A stretch of 54,621 nucleotides of DNA from Symsagittifera roscoffensis (Eukaryota; Xenacoelomorpha; Acoela; Convolutidae): contig NC_087067.1 in NCBI RefSeq assembly GCF_963678635.1, positions 17,065,018 to 17,119,638 on the forward strand, written 5' to 3'. Positions 20,621 through 32,999 of the stretch are shown piece after piece. Position numbers and translations under genes: made by a program. Positions within the stretch are counted from its first letter, which is position 1, and every line of letters begins with the position of its first letter. The notes under the pieces were generated by a model. It made no database searches. It was not told where the DNA came from and saw only the letters and a program-made list of their open reading frames with translations.

Positions 20621-20799
20621 GATACCTTCCTTCCGTGTAAGTAATAGTCTGCCGAAATGTCTCAAGGGCGTGTTTCTTGTCTTTGGAGAGAGTTACCTCC
20701 GAAGAGGTTCCGTAAGTTTCTGTTCTCCAGGTTGTCGAAAAGGTGTGCGTTTCGTTGATGTCGTTGATGTGAGAAGAGCAGGCTCCGAAAACTGAATTC

Positions 20800-21330
20800 C
20801 CGAGTATGTCGTCTGTTGGACCACCAATTGTTCAACCAAAAGGTGTGAGAATTGCACGTGGTGCATTTTCTGGTCCTTTCATTTCTTCTTTAGATGTAAC
20901 ACGATCAACGTTGTCGGTTCCAATGAGAGGTGAAACTTGGTTCTTGTCGAAATCTGTAAAGTTGATGTCCTTTGGATAATCGTAAGTGCTGCACATGCTG
21001 TTGAGTTTGTCGGGTTGAACTTCTAGGTTCAGCTTGTCGAGCACGTAAGCACGTTTCACAAGAAACTGCTTGCTGAGGTTTACCAATGGGTGAATGGTCA
21101 ATTCAACAGGTCGTGCTTAGATTTGTTTCGAATCGTGAAATCCATTAATGAAGAATTCTTCTATTTCGAGGCTTTCGTCTAACTGAAGAGAGTCGGATGT
21201 CGATTGCAGCAAACAACTGTCATTGCTTCCTTTGGCAAGAAAAGCATATGTATTAATATTTTTGTGTTTGTTGCGAATTGCAACAGGTACATAGAACAGA
21301 AATGAGTTTGCAACGCGTTTCTGCTGTCGG
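20800..21330 (-). pseudogene. pol (PR): BEL/Pao protease-RT junction region
   Basis: The ORF at 21101-20832 contains VSPLIGTDNVD and, near its end, PRAILTPFG followed in the same frame by a GGP patch. This is the conserved LLIG.D...GP..A..T.LGW block that follows the BEL/Pao aspartic protease. The protease active site itself should lie near 21330-21120 but is not clear. A stop occurs just upstream of the ORF. Confidence 0.7.
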
Positions 21331-21339
21331 TTGACTGAA

Positions 21340-22230
21340 GTGTGTGGTCTATCTGAAGCTAGTTGCTGCGTGGAGGAAAAATTGCAAGCGATGTTTGGGT
21401 TTTGCTATTGATGAATCCTGCTATGATGTTGTCTGTTGCAAGTGACGCATATTCGAAATGCAATCTTTTACCATGTGTTGTGCAAGACAGTTTAGACATA
21501 GGGTTTTTGGGTGTATAAGCTTTCGCTTATCGTCAATTGTCAAATCTTTGTATTTAAGACATTTTTAGGGGTAATGATCCAAGTCAAAAGGCTACTGAAA
21601 ACGATGGTTGTTGCTGTTGAGTCGAGGTGACTGCTGATGAGTTAGCGCCGCCTTCGACAAGAGTGCTTTGGTTGCTTGAAGCAGTTTGAAGAATGGGTGC
21701 GTTTTGTTTGTTGGATAGGTCGCTGTTGGTTGTTGCAGATGTTGCGTCTGTCACATTGATATTTGAGTAGTCTTCTGTTTTCACTGACAAGGTTTTCAAT
21801 TTCTCTTTATTTCCAGTGAAGGTTGACATGAGATTATCTGGCTGTGAGTTTTCTGTCGGATGGTCGATGAGGTAAGTCGTCGATTCCTCGAGCTGCTTTA
21901 AAAGTTTAGAAGTTTCTGTTTTGAATTCTGCTAGTTGAAAGTCAAGTTTTTCCTCTGCGATGGCCTCAGCTTCTTCTGGACCGTTTGATCAAAAATGTAC
22001 ACTGCCTGGGTGTACTTTTTGTAGGCATTTTGTCGTTAAAAGCTAGATCGATTGTAATATTCGGAATTGTTGATGCTGTTGTTGAGCTGTCGAATGTTTT
22101 TGTGGTGTTGATTGTTTCTGCTCTGACTATGTTCTGTTTCTGCCTAAACCTCAAACTAAGGCGAGAAGAGAAACCAAGTAATTTTAAAATTTCATTTTCA
22201 AGTATTAGAAACAAACAAAATATCAACGCT
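21340..22230 (-). pseudogene. gag: BEL/Pao gag region, decayed
   Basis: Short frames only. A possible start is MPTKSTPRQ near 22030, with the basic segment FLIKRSRRS. A Ser/Thr/Gln-rich patch is open at 21829-21584. No CCHC knuckle could be read with confidence. Position between the 5' LTR and protease is the main argument. Confidence 0.5.
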
Positions 22231-22389
22231 GTAGATATTTGTATATGTCTTCCTGGTACTAGAGAAGGAAGTTTTTTTTCACTTAATGAGGACGTGAAAC
22301 ATTACGTAAGTAACCCAAACTATTGACGTGATGAGAAAATTCAATTCTAAGCGAACCGGGGGGAAAAGTATTACCATTTTTTTCCAATG

Positions 22390-22405
22390 TTTTGCAATTG
22401 CAAAA
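22390..22405. repeat. 16-bp perfect palindrome in BEL leader
   Basis: TTTTGCAATTGCAAAA, close to the 5' LTR of the BEL element. It could be a chance AT-rich palindrome or a protein-binding site. Confidence 0.6.
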
Positions 22406-22501
22406 TACTCCCGGGCAAATCCTTTTGATGTAGAGCAGATAATCTTTCTACCAGTTTAAAGGCTCGTATAAAAGTTGAGTGCCATATACACTCAAAGTAT
22501 T

Positions 22502-22746
22502 TGGAATCTGTTTCATCTCACATTTTTCTTTTCTGTTTAATTAGTTTTCTTGTTTTGTTTCAAGAGCTAATAACAATTGTCAAGAAAATTGTTTCAAAGT
22601 TTTCGTGTTCTTGAGTTTAAGTTATTTCACTTCTGTTTTTCTGGAATGTTTTCAGTTCCTTGTCATTTTTCGTCTTCGCATATATGCGTGCAACATATAT
22701 ATGCTTTGATGTTATTGAAACTGTGCATCAAACAAGGCACTGTACA
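22502..22746 (-). repeat. 5' LTR of BEL/Pao element (245 bp)
   Basis: Aligns with 16741-16982. It starts with TGTACAG on the minus strand at 22746. Directly to the right the sequence soon matches a Gypsy LTR, with no recognisable BEL target duplication. Confidence 0.85.
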
Positions 22747-22807
22747 AAACTTGTTTCGGATTTTAGCACAAGTCAATTATTATGATTTATCGCCGAACGT
22801 TTTATAA

Positions 22808-22989
22808 ACTTTCGCACTTTTGAGTTTTAGTCCGGGTGGCTTTCTCATAGAGTAATTTTTAATAGAGTACATCGTTTGTTCGTCACGCTATCTTATTTCA
22901 GGTCGGATAGATTTGTCTAATTTTGTAGTCTAATACCAATCCTAGTCTTACACTCAGAATTTTTAGTCTCAAAATATCTAGTTTTTACT
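22808..22989 (-). repeat. Partial 3' LTR of Gypsy element 2
   Basis: Shares GTCCGGGTGGCTTTCTCATA-type sequence, CGTCACGCTATCTTATTT and CTAATACCAATCCTAGTCTTAC with the LTRs at 14545-15264 and 50100-50785. The match starts in mid-LTR. The outer part (22747-22807) is unclear, and the inner part runs into the N gap. Confidence 0.7.
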
Positions 22990-23189
22990 NNNNNNNNNNN
23001 NNNNNNNNNNNNNNNNNNNNNNNNNNNNNNNNNNNNNNNNNNNNNNNNNNNNNNNNNNNNNNNNNNNNNNNNNNNNNNNNNNNNNNNNNNNNNNNNNNNN
23101 NNNNNNNNNNNNNNNNNNNNNNNNNNNNNNNNNNNNNNNNNNNNNNNNNNNNNNNNNNNNNNNNNNNNNNNNNNNNNNNNNNNNNNNNN
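22990..23189. other. Scaffold gap of 200 N
   Basis: Exactly 200 N, within the 3' LTR of Gypsy element 2. The true length is unknown. Confidence 1.
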
Positions 23190-23580
23190 TTTGGAAGTGC
23201 AAGGTCGATAACATTATCAAATTTTTTCATTAGTACTAACTAAATCAAATATGTAGTTAGTTTTAAATAAAAAAATTATGGTTAGTTGGGAAATTACTAA
23301 AGGGTTCATGTCATATGGTGAGTCTTCAATTTAGCGGATAACTGTCTGATCATAGCGCTATTTTTTAGAGGATTAGTAAAATTATATAACGATATTCTGG
23401 AGAGCGTGGGAAGGAGGGAAATTTCATCGACATACTGATTATGATTTGATAAATTGTGAAGTGTGGTAGTGGTTGGGGTTCCTCTAGTTTTATTGTCTCG
23501 TGGAGTAGCCTATGTATTTGATTTTGATAGCATTCAATGTATTCTAACTTGGGCGTCTAAGAATAATTTTTTTAATTGCT
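23190..23580 (-). other. Region between 3' LTR and env remnant of element 2
   Basis: Counterpart of window start 1-410 in element 1 by position, but similarity is weak and no frame is open. Nothing else is recognised. Confidence 0.35.
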
Positions 23581-25790
23581 GTGAAGAAAAATCTAAAAAA
23601 TCCTGCGAATAAGATTCTTGCTACGGTAGCTTGTCTATTTACTTGTGTGTGTGTGTGCTGCGCATGTGTTATATAGTCCTTTCAAGAAAAAAAAATTTAA
23701 AAAAAATCCTGTGATATTAAACATTGTGTAAAATATTATTCAATCTTTCAAGGATGTAAAAGGGCCACCCTAGAAAGGCTAGGAGTTCATTTTTTATCTG
23801 CAAAAAACTAAAAACTTCTATTGGTGAGATAACTTGCATTTTTCTCCGTTGATGTAAATTTATTCCTTGATTTCTTCAAAATATCCACTGTAATCTTGTT
23901 TATAGATATCGTAGAAAACGGCTGACTTTTCGGGTATTTTGACCTAAAGATTGTCGTTGGATGGTGAACAATTTGTAAAGAGTTCTTGAAACTGTTGCGG
24001 GCGTATGTGATGTTGTGTATCCGATTTAGAACATATAACCATGGATTGTAAATATGTATTATTATTACGAACTGTTGCACAAATACTTTCAGGTGAAAAC
24101 GTCTCTAAAGATGCATAAAGATGAGGGAGGGTATCAATAGATAATACTTATTTTCGTTTGGGTTAAGTTGTACTACATTGTGGCTACATTTTGATCCGCA
24201 TGGTAGAGTACTATCCTAAAAATATGCTAGTCGTGATAGTGTGTATACAAAAATTACTTGAATTGTTTTTTGAAAAGTGGTTTTTTAGTAGCATCTTTTG
24301 TCTTCGAACACATACACTGGAGAGATTCATTTAGTGCACGTCTAATACCAAAGGATGTTTCCTTCCTTGTAAAAAAATTGAGCAATTACCTGATGGTAGG
24401 TAGCCTGCATAGCGTATTTGTAATACAGCTAATACTAAGTATTATGAAATTTGTTTTCGTTCTAGTTCACTAAAGCTTTTTTAGTTTCAGAGATTGTTTT
24501 TTCTTGATAAATTTTCCTGATAATGTATTCAGGTTACCTCACAAGATGAATGTCGTAACAGATTGCGTCGAAAATTGTGATATTCAAAATTGATTGTTCT
24601 TGTAGCCCTGTAGTGACACCAGTTTTTGGTAGAAAAATTCCTCCAACGTTTCCATGATTTTTGTATAATGTGACTGGTAGCTAGGACTTTTCATATAGGA
24701 TTTGTATGGGATTTAGGGACTAGAGGTTTTGCTGTTTCTTTTTGAATTCTTTTTCTTTTTGTACTAGTATTTTTGAGTAATGTGTGCGGAAAATTGGTTT
24801 CGAATATTTACATGCTTATTGTGTTTCCTAATGGAAATTCATCTGATCTTCTTCCAACAGGTTGTAATTGATGAAATGGTATAAATTCTATAAAAAAAAT
24901 ATGTAAAATTTGATCATTCTTGCATGAATTTTACCAACTTGAAATGCGGTACATGTGTCTTCAGGAAACAAACAACGGTTGCTTGTGTGCGAAGGATGGA
25001 AGCTCATTATCTTTGATTATTTTTCTACAAGATAAGCAGATTCCTTGATCAAATACTGTGTAGTTTTTTAAGTCAAAAGTTAATTGATTGTTTTCGAATT
25101 GGATTTTCTAATCAAAAGCATATTTTTTTGATATCTTGAGTTTTTTGGGTTAGCTTTGCAATTTGATGGGTCATTTCTTCTGAGAAGAGGTGTTCAGTTT
25201 TTATCGTAAATATCATAAAATTAGCGTCCATGTGCACCATGATAAGGAACTAGTTGTAAAAATCCGTGGCGTGTTCAGGTTGTTATTTTTGTGCGGAGTC
25301 TGGAAAATATGAGATCTCACTACTTTTCGAGTATTGTAGTTTTGTGATACTATTTTTTAACGTTATAGTTCGTTTTTGCAGTCATTAAGGTTAGGATGTA
25401 ATTTTTTTCATTTTTGCTTTGGTAATATGATTCTTGATCAGTCTTTTTCTGTTTACAGTTGAGACTTGAGAACGATTTACTTTCCCCTCAGAAAAGTTTC
25501 CTGTGAATTTATAACCTGTGAGTGTCGCGGCGCGGGCTTTCGATTAAAGTGTTGCATTTACATTAATTGATTCGTTTGCTTGTGATTCTGATTCACATTA
25601 TATGACTTGGTTTATTACATGTTTGCTTAGTAATTTTTAAAATGTTATTCGCAATCATAATGAGTAACGAGAAGATCTTGTGGTCCTTTTCGATGAGAGG
25701 GGTTGTTTTGGATTATTGTTTCAGGGTGTATTAGGAAGTTAAGGCATTTTCTGATGAACGCAATAAAAGATACATGTGTACGATAGTCCT
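23580..25790 (-). pseudogene. env: Envelope-like gene remnant, Gypsy element 2
   Basis: Collinear with 410-2672 of element 1. Recognisable pieces are the YDC start region (near 25660, with GPQDLLVTHYDC followed by a stop), a P-x-D-T-C region near 24960, the 24080-23808 segment, and the block 23580-23680 matching 412-510. All frames are heavily interrupted. It gives no product but is useful for aligning the element 1 gene. Confidence 0.65.
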
Positions 25791-26769
25791 GAATATAGAC
25801 TACAGAAACTTTTTTAGCCTATTGTCTTTTTAGAGTTTCCATTCTCTTTTTAAACTATTTCTTTGCACAGAAACGCAGGAGGTAATGATTGAACAGTGAT
25901 TTCTGGTTAAAATAATGGCAATGGGTGATGTACTTGGTTGTTTAGTTTCATTGTTATTTCAAATTTCAGTACTAATGTTTTTTGTGGAAATATTTTAATG
26001 TTGTGCTCTTGAATATCTAAGAGTATATCGTGATTGTTTTGTAGTCTATTTAACGCCCAATTGCTTTGGTGACTACCGTCGAGATATTAAAAAGAGGAGA
26101 CGGTGCTTCAAATTAGTTCCAAACTAGACTTAGGGGCTTACTTGTTTTTTTTTTGTTATTCTTGATATCTGTCGTTTAATTGATTTGGAAAATTAGTTCG
26201 AACTTTATTAACCAGTGCTATACCTATTACTGAAGGTTTTAACCACGGAAAAGTGTTTATGGCAATGCTAAATTGTATCTTGTGTATACCTATCGGTTCG
26301 CTTACAATGTTTGGTTCGCCTTGAGTAAATGTATTTCTCATCTTATGTGGGAGCCTACGTGAAGAGGTGGGAGTGTTGAATGGGTTTTCTCTAACTTGTT
26401 CAAAAGTGGGCGTTAAACCTAAGTAATCTGATGGAATAACTGGTGTATTTTGTTGTAATATCAAAATTTTTCTTGAAGAGGTGCTCTTTATTGTGTTGCT
26501 TGAAAGATGTAAGCGAGTAGATGTTGGCGATGAGGGTATTTTGAAATGAACTCTTTGCTAGGGTGATTTGCTAGGGTCCTCTTTACTCGTGACTGAATTA
26601 TTTGTTGTTCGATTGTAGTAATTTGGTTATGATTTTGACTATAGTACCTGGTTCCATTTAGCTTTTGATGTAATGCGGGATTACGTTTACATGCTGGTTC
26701 GCACTCTGGTTCGCTTAAAGTGCGTAATAATGAGCTGGTCCTAATTATTGTTCTGACTTCTTTCTGCAA
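25790..26769 (-). pseudogene. ORF-X remnant, Gypsy element 2
   Basis: Two open pieces, 26769-26488 and 26464-26156, match the element 1 ORF-X. The second has SDYLGLTPTFEQVRENPFNTP, nearly the same patch as in element 1. Conservation of this patch across two otherwise decayed copies supports ORF-X as a real former gene of the family. Confidence 0.6.
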
Positions 26770-26799
26770 AGGTATATGGGTGACTTGTCCACGTAAGAT

Positions 26800-28050
26800 A
26801 AAGGAGTAGAAGCTTGGGGCTGGTTTGGTTGACTTGTTGTAGGCGTTGACATGGGATTTTGGGATGGATTGGTGAGTGGCGATTCTTTTATCGGGAATGG
26901 GTCAGCAAATTTTGATTTTTTGATTTAGTATTTTTTTCAATAGGTTTATTAAAAAGAAATTGTTGATAAAATTCTTCGGCAGTACTTATAATCAAATTCA
27001 TGCTAATACAAATGCAATTTTTGCTTCTTAAGACATTTAGTAAGCGTCAGGGTTAGAGAAACTTATAAATTTAGAAAAATCATAAAAAGTATCAGAAAAT
27101 CTTACAAAAAAATACAAATTGTATACAAAGAACTATAAAAATGACTTTCACAAAATCTAAAACGGAGTTGACAACAAAAACAATTGCAAAAAGTTATTTG
27201 ATAAAATTGTGGAAAATTGAAAAGAAGTGTTTTTGTACAACGGAGTTTTCAGTGAGCGTTCGAAAAGTTTCAGTGAGCATGTTTAACTTTTTCAAAACTA
27301 TATCGAGTGAGGTCGAGATTGTGTTTTTTTTTGACAAGTGGATTGGGTATGAAGAGGTTTGGGTGAAACAAGCCTGTAGTTTTGTGTATACCTTTGGTAA
27401 TTTTTGTTTTTATTTACGGTATTGTTAGGGTTTTTGTAGACTAGGTTGTCTTTAGGCTGCGTGAGCTTATTTGTTTTTTAGGCCAACTTTCTGTTTTTCT
27501 TCTGGTGATTGTCAGGAATTCATTGTTTTTATTTTTAATAGTTTTTGAAATATTTGATAGAAGGTGGTTGCAGCTTCGATATGATATTTTTTTAAATTGT
27601 CAAATATGAGGGTATTGCTGATTTTTGACCAGAATGTCTGTGAGATACAATTATAGGTCAACTTCAAATTCAAGTTATGTCGGCTAATAATAGCAGTGGT
27701 GTAAAAAAAGAGTGAGATAATCTCAAGTGATATGATTGGTTGATTTTTGAATGATTTCTTCTAAGAAAGAGAAATATTTAAAATCGAACAGAATTTTTGA
27801 AAAATGGCTTTTTGAAATGTTTTTTATTTTAAATATGTCATGAATACTGGTCGTTCGTAGATATTTAAGGAATTATTAATTAAATAAAAGATTATTGAAA
27901 ACTTTATTTTCTTTAATATCTTAGATTGAGGGATAAACTTTTGATTATTTGGTCCTGGTTCATTTTGGAGTCGAGATGATTGGCGTTGTTGTGATTTTTC
28001 TTTTGAATGGATATTAGGATTTTGTCCTTTAACTTACGATTTGTTCTATG
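26800..28050 (-). other. Spacer between integrase and ORF-X remnants, element 2
   Basis: AT-rich and without a supportable gene. Positional and partial sequence counterpart of 3830-5150. A plus-strand ORF at 27141-27428 has no family features and I do not call it. Confidence 0.35.
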
Positions 28051-29350
28051 TTCTGTAGTATGATTTTCAATGTGTTTTCTACTATGTTTTTTGTTATTTT
28101 ATTTGATGATTCTTGTAGTTCGTTTAGAAAATTAGGTGTTTTCAGACCATGGTTTTCTTGAGATGTTTCAACAAAATGTAATCTTGTGAAAGACTATAAA
28201 CGTGTTAGCTCGCGAAAAGCGTCTTCTTTTGGGTAGTATGGTAAGAAGTTATTTCTGTGTTGTGTTAATTTTCTATCTAGATCTTTCCATTTGTATGTTA
28301 CATCTGTGGATTTTTTACGATTTGACATGGTCTTTTTCTAAGGGGTGACAATATTTTTGGGGTCCCTTTATGTTCTTGTTTTGAGATCTGAGGCTGATGT
28401 AAAACGTGAATTTATTTGGGATTGAATGTTTTGACTTTGTATTAGGTTCTTAGTTGTTTTTGATCCATTCCTGTTTCACGGGAAAAAAATCCATACTGTG
28501 TAGGTGCCGGAAGCAAGTTTAAAAGTTTGTGTGTGATGAAAAAGGTCTTCACCATGAGTTTGAAGTAATAAGTTATAACAATTTAATTTTTTAATTGATT
28601 GGCATTATCCTTGTGCATTTTAGAGAAATTTTCTAAAACCATTATTGGTTTATTGGGCTTTTGGTTAAAAACTGTTTCATAGGGTGACAATCCAATTGTT
28701 GGGGTAATTTGAGAATTATATGGTAGTGGAATTGTTTTGATGTACATTGACCATTCAAAATACATTTTGTCATCTCAGTTAAGTATAAATCGGTTACATT
28801 AACTGGTTCATAACTTCAATTTTTCCATTTGTCCATGGAGCATGTAAGGCTTCAATTTTTTGTTTAAATTTAAATAATTGACATAATGTGATTATTTCAT
28901 TATTAAAAAGTTTGTTTCCTTTGTCTGTAACCAAGGTTTCGGGTAATTCAATTTTTGCTATCCATTGCTCATAAGGTGTTTTTATGCGTATTAAGCATTG
29001 GAGCGTGACAAAGGGGTTAGGAGCTACCTATTGTCTAAATGCATCTACAATTACCGTAAGAAATTTCCTTCAAAAAATGGTGATAATGGGCCTTTTGAGT
29101 CGAATGAGGTTCTGTGGTTAAAGTATAAACTTTTTTCCCTTGAAATCTTGTTTAACTGCTATTTTTTTTGATGTGGAATGGTTTTATTCAGTTTACAGGC
29201 GAAAAAGTCCTTGCAAAGTACTTTAACCCATATTGGTGCGTCTGGGAAGAAAAATTTTGTGTAAAATTATGATATGTCGTTTCTGATCCAATATGCCCAT
29301 TTGGACTCAAGAAGTCGGAGGTGTAAAAAGCTATTAACATTTTTCTTAGA
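28050..29350 (-). pseudogene. pol (IN): Integrase remnant, Gypsy element 2
   Basis: The three acidic residues can still be found across broken frames: Asp in FDSKGP (near 29100), Asp in VTDKGN (near 28925), and Glu in NGKIEVMNQ (near 28820). The segment 28765-28583 keeps the conserved IGLSPYETVFNQKPNKPIM patch after the core. Stops and frame changes are frequent. Confidence 0.75.
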
Positions 29351-29789
29351 GGTACCTTGTAGACAGGGTACCTTGTATCTGTGTAATGATTTTCCAATAC
29401 GTCGGTATTTTCGTTTTTTGTAATGTAGTTTTTTTCCGGAAAACATCAGAGTAATGTTTTTCCCCTTTGATGCTGATATCAGTTTTTTTGGGCTTAGTTT
29501 TGTTTTTTTTTGCCAACATTTCGTTTGGCTTTTTTTATGGTCAAGGTTTTTTTAATAGTTCGGTTGTCAAATAACCTGTGCTTGGCAAGAAAATTTGCTG
29601 AACTTCACGACATGATAAATTATTTTCTCTATGGGGTCTCCTAAATCAAATTTTTCATTCATAGTACATTTTTTGTTTTGTCTCACGGTTTTGTTAATTT
29701 GATTGCATCTATATGGTCTTCCTTTCTTTTATTGGAAATGATATACTGCATTGTGAGATTTGCTAATATGTTTTTAATAGTGTACTGTT

Positions 29790-30520
29790 TTTTATCCATG
29801 AGGATTATGGTATAGGTTTAGATGTGTCTTTTTCTAATAAAGCATTTCCATAATTGTTTTTTGACAGTTTAAGTGGAGCGGAAAGTGTTCTAGGTGGTTT
29901 ATCTGTTTGTTAATAGAATTAATTTTGACCGCTCATCTTCAGTCTAATCATTGTGAAGTTTCGTCATTAGCGTGAAAAACTTCAATATTTTGTGGTTTTC
30001 TTACAGTTGTTTTCCGAGTGAGTGGTTCTGTTGGTGTATTTCTATAAAGATGTTCACCTGCTGTCCAACATAAGTTTAAACCTGAAAATTTCATTGAAAA
30101 AAATTTAAGTCTATTGACTCTATTTTTAGTGTTTGAAAAGAGAAAGGTACTGGTTTTCTGGTCAGTAATGAAACTGTTGGATGTTTTGTTATAAGGATTA
30201 AAAATTCATTTTCTGTTAGTATAATTTGTTTTTGCTATACATTATCTCATAAGTGTACAGAGTCCGAGTTCTGTTTTTGTGAAGATAGCTGACATCAAGT
30301 TCATTTTGTTAGTGCCTTGAGGTAATTTTGAAAAGTGCTGCGACAATTCAAAAATTGGATGCATCGCATATTGCATAACACTGTTAATTTCGATCTGGGA
30401 TACTGTTTGATGTTCGTTCGCATAGAAATGTTTTGATTTTGTCGAAACGTTTCTGATGTTTCAAGGTACATTCAAAATTGCTTTGTTGACGTAATTTGTT
30501 TTAAAGCAGACTCAAATATA
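29790..30520 (-). pseudogene. pol (RH): RNase H remnant, Gypsy element 2
   Basis: Collinear with 6814-7613 of element 1, with scattered matches such as the end of the domain near 30060 and the QQ.NFE region near 30470. No open frame remains. Confidence 0.55.
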
Positions 30521-30599
30521 ACCGCACTTTATAAATGTATTTGTGTAGAAAAAAATTACCTTTCAAAGGATGTCTCCTAATGTTTTTTAGATGGTGGTT

Positions 30600-31431
30600 G
30601 ATGCTTTAAGAATGCGTCAATTGTTCATTTCAGTGATGTAATTATTTTTCCTTCAATAGTATGTCCAAAAATTTTCCCACGGGTGAGGAAAAACTTGTTT
30701 TTTATCTGGGCTGCTGACAGTGTTTTGATCAACAAAAACTGAAGATATATATCCAACATTTTAGATACTTCTCAATTTGTTTGTGATTGTACGAAAACAT
30801 CATCTAAGTATGTCATAACGTTTTTACTAAGGATTAGTGGCTAAAAAATTTTACTCATAGTTTAAGAAAAAACAGTTGGTTCTATCGAGATGCCATAGAT
30901 TAATCTGTCAAACTCAAGCTGTTGATTTCCAATGACAATTGTCATTAACGGCTTGATTGTTCATTAAGTGATTTTTGGTTTTATGCGCTGTTCATATCTG
31001 CTGTTGTAAAATTTTGTCCGTTTATTTTTGTGAGAATTACTTGTTTTCTTTCCTTGGGATAATTGCCTTTTGAATCATCATTTAGAGCGTTTAATTATCT
31101 TGCATCTAGTACTATCGAGAATAAAAATTAGGTTTAAAAAGGCATTCTCTTCGGGTTGTTGTGCTTTAGTGACTGCCGAAAAAATTTCGTATTGTTCAAA
31201 AATATCTGTTTACCTTGTAAGTCTGTTTACCTTGCCTTGTAAATATATTGGAACTTTAAATGCGTGTTGTTTTATAGAGGCTGCATCGCGTTTAAGTGAA
31301 CTGTGTAAGGGTGATTGTATCTTGCGTACATCAAACTTTGGTGTATCATAAACCACGGAGTGTTTTAATAAATAATCTGCTAGTTGTTCAAACTTTTTTT
31401 GTTTTATTTGAGAGTGTTGGAATTTAAACAT
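30600..31431 (-). pseudogene. pol (RT): Reverse transcriptase remnant, Gypsy element 2
   Basis: Starts MFKFQHSQIKQ at 31431, matching MFNFRHSQITQ in element 1. A YLDDVFVQS active site is readable near 30800. A deletion removes part of the region around 31140-31160 relative to element 1, and stops are common. Confidence 0.75.
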
Positions 31432-31439
31432 ATTTGAAA

Positions 31440-32021
31440 AAGGTTGCCGTTCATTTGAGTGTTTAAGTCTTCAAACGTGGGTTTGAAATAACGGGTTTTG
31501 TAAAATAATCATTGTTTTGTTTTGGTTCAATAGTGATACTGTTAATTGAATAATCTTCATTTAATATTAAAGATTGACAAATATCTAAAAAATTTAAATT
31601 TTTTTTCTCTATAAGAGGGCGTGGTTGGTGTCGTATTTCGATATAAGTTTGCTGTTGTTCGTATTTGCTTTTTTATTCACCAAATGCGAAATAAAAATTA
31701 TTTCGAGCATTTGATCAATGCTAGATTTGTTGAAATTTGAGTTAAAATAATCATTTGATAATGGTAAGAGTTAATCGGATTTTCTTCTTCGGGTTCTATT
31801 CTAAACATAATCATAACAAATATGCTTTCATTTCCACTTTCATCAGCTGCGCTTTCACGGTAAATAAATTCTTGCTGCATTGCTAAAGTTTCCGTGTTAT
31901 CTATTTTTGCTGGGTCTGAGGTTGTTTTTTTTGTTGTTTGTACTTGACTTTTTTGTTGGTGGTTGATGTTTAGGTGTACTGCTTCAACGGTTATTATTTT
32001 GTCTATCTGAAAACTGTGCAT
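31440..32021 (-). pseudogene. Pol linker joined directly to Gag tail; protease deleted
   Basis: The ORF 32021-31698 matches the acidic Gag tail of element 1 (VQT..KTTSDPA.IDNTE patch). Within about 100 bases the sequence turns into the protease-RT linker (31590-31470, SLILNEDYSIN patch). The roughly 700 bp carrying the DSGA protease in element 1 is absent. Confidence 0.55.
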
Positions 32022-32990
32022 AATTTTGATATTCCATCTGAGAAGAATTTTTGATCTTTTTTAGTATATACTGTTCCTAGGTCTAGGGTTATTTGGTAAC
32101 TATTGTTCCTAGCTATAGAGTTTTTTTGAGGTCTGTTGTTATAGCTTCTATTATATGGCTGGTTATCTGGTTAGTTTCGGGTTCTTTTAATCGAGTTATT
32201 CCTATTGTGATTTTTTGAAATTTTAGGTGGCAATTGTTTGAAAAGTGTCTTGAGCAATCAATTGAATAATATCGGTTTCGGTTAATTGAACATGATCAAC
32301 TTCTTTAATAATTAGAGTTATTACTTCTATTAGAGTTAGATCTTGAATAGTGGTTTCTGTACTGGTTTTTTTGACTATTTGATCGACTATACCTATTTTG
32401 TGATTAATCTTGTGGCTTTGTCTAACTGGAGATCGTCCACAAAAATTATTGGAGCAGGTGATTGTAAATTGCTATTAGTATAATTAGGTAGGAGGGGTTT
32501 TCCTGAACTGTTGTCTTTTTGAATAATTTTGGTTTGATAAGTTTCGGTTTTTTGTTCGTGTATTGCTAGAAAAATTTAAACGGTTCTTTATGTTTTGGTG
32601 GTCGATTTGTTTTATGTTGTTGTTTTTGTCTGCATTCAGCAATACTGTGGCAAATTTTAACCATTTTTTGTATGAGGGTTATTCTTCAAAATTTGAGTTC
32701 TTTTCGTATAGTTTCGAGGATTTCTCTGCTAATTCACTAGCGGAGTCTTAAATGTTATTTATGTATGACGTAGTTGTCTGATTATTTATGATATGTTGTA
32801 GTTTTAGATTTTTGTTTCTTCAGTTTTTTGTGATTTCTGCTTGTTCTGGTTTCTCTGCGAGTTTGCGGAAATCTATGTATGGTTTGCGCAGTGATGATGG
32901 ATGTTTTGTTTTCTTTTTGATTGCTATTTTCATTAATTGTGGTGTTAAGGTCATCAATAGAATTTCTGTCATTTAAATGATTTTATGATC
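32022..32990 (-). pseudogene. gag (NC): Gag nucleocapsid region remnant, Gypsy element 2
   Basis: Collinear with 9900-11090. The second half of the zinc knuckle survives (HSIAECRQKQQ near 32630-32660) but the first two Cys are lost. The Lys-rich start (TLTPQLMK.AIKK patch near 32900-32960) is present once, without the 119-bp duplication of element 1. Confidence 0.65.
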
Positions 32991-32999
32991 GTGTGTCAT

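Larger units (their letters stand above)
16741..22746 (-). mobile_element. BEL/Pao LTR retroelement, decayed
   Basis: Two related LTRs of about 243 bp flank gag, protease, RT, RNase H and integrase in that order on the minus strand, with BEL/Pao signatures throughout. The element is about 6.0 kb. LTR divergence of roughly 10-15% and many frameshifts show an old insertion. No target-site duplication is visible: 16736-16740 (ATATT) and 22747-22751 (AAACT) differ. Either one end was altered or the Gypsy LTR beside it was rearranged. No envelope gene is seen. Confidence 0.9.

Noticed and set aside
22978-23230. ORFs spanning the run of N
   Set aside because: They exist only because N was read as open sequence.
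24120-24140. GGAGGGTA string resembling a 69-bp module arm
   Set aside because: No ACCCTCC arm lies at the required distance on its left and no TTAA centre is present.
27141-27428. Plus-strand ORF of 95 codons in element 2
   Set aside because: Lies in the decayed integrase-ORF-X spacer, antisense to the element, with no counterpart in element 1.
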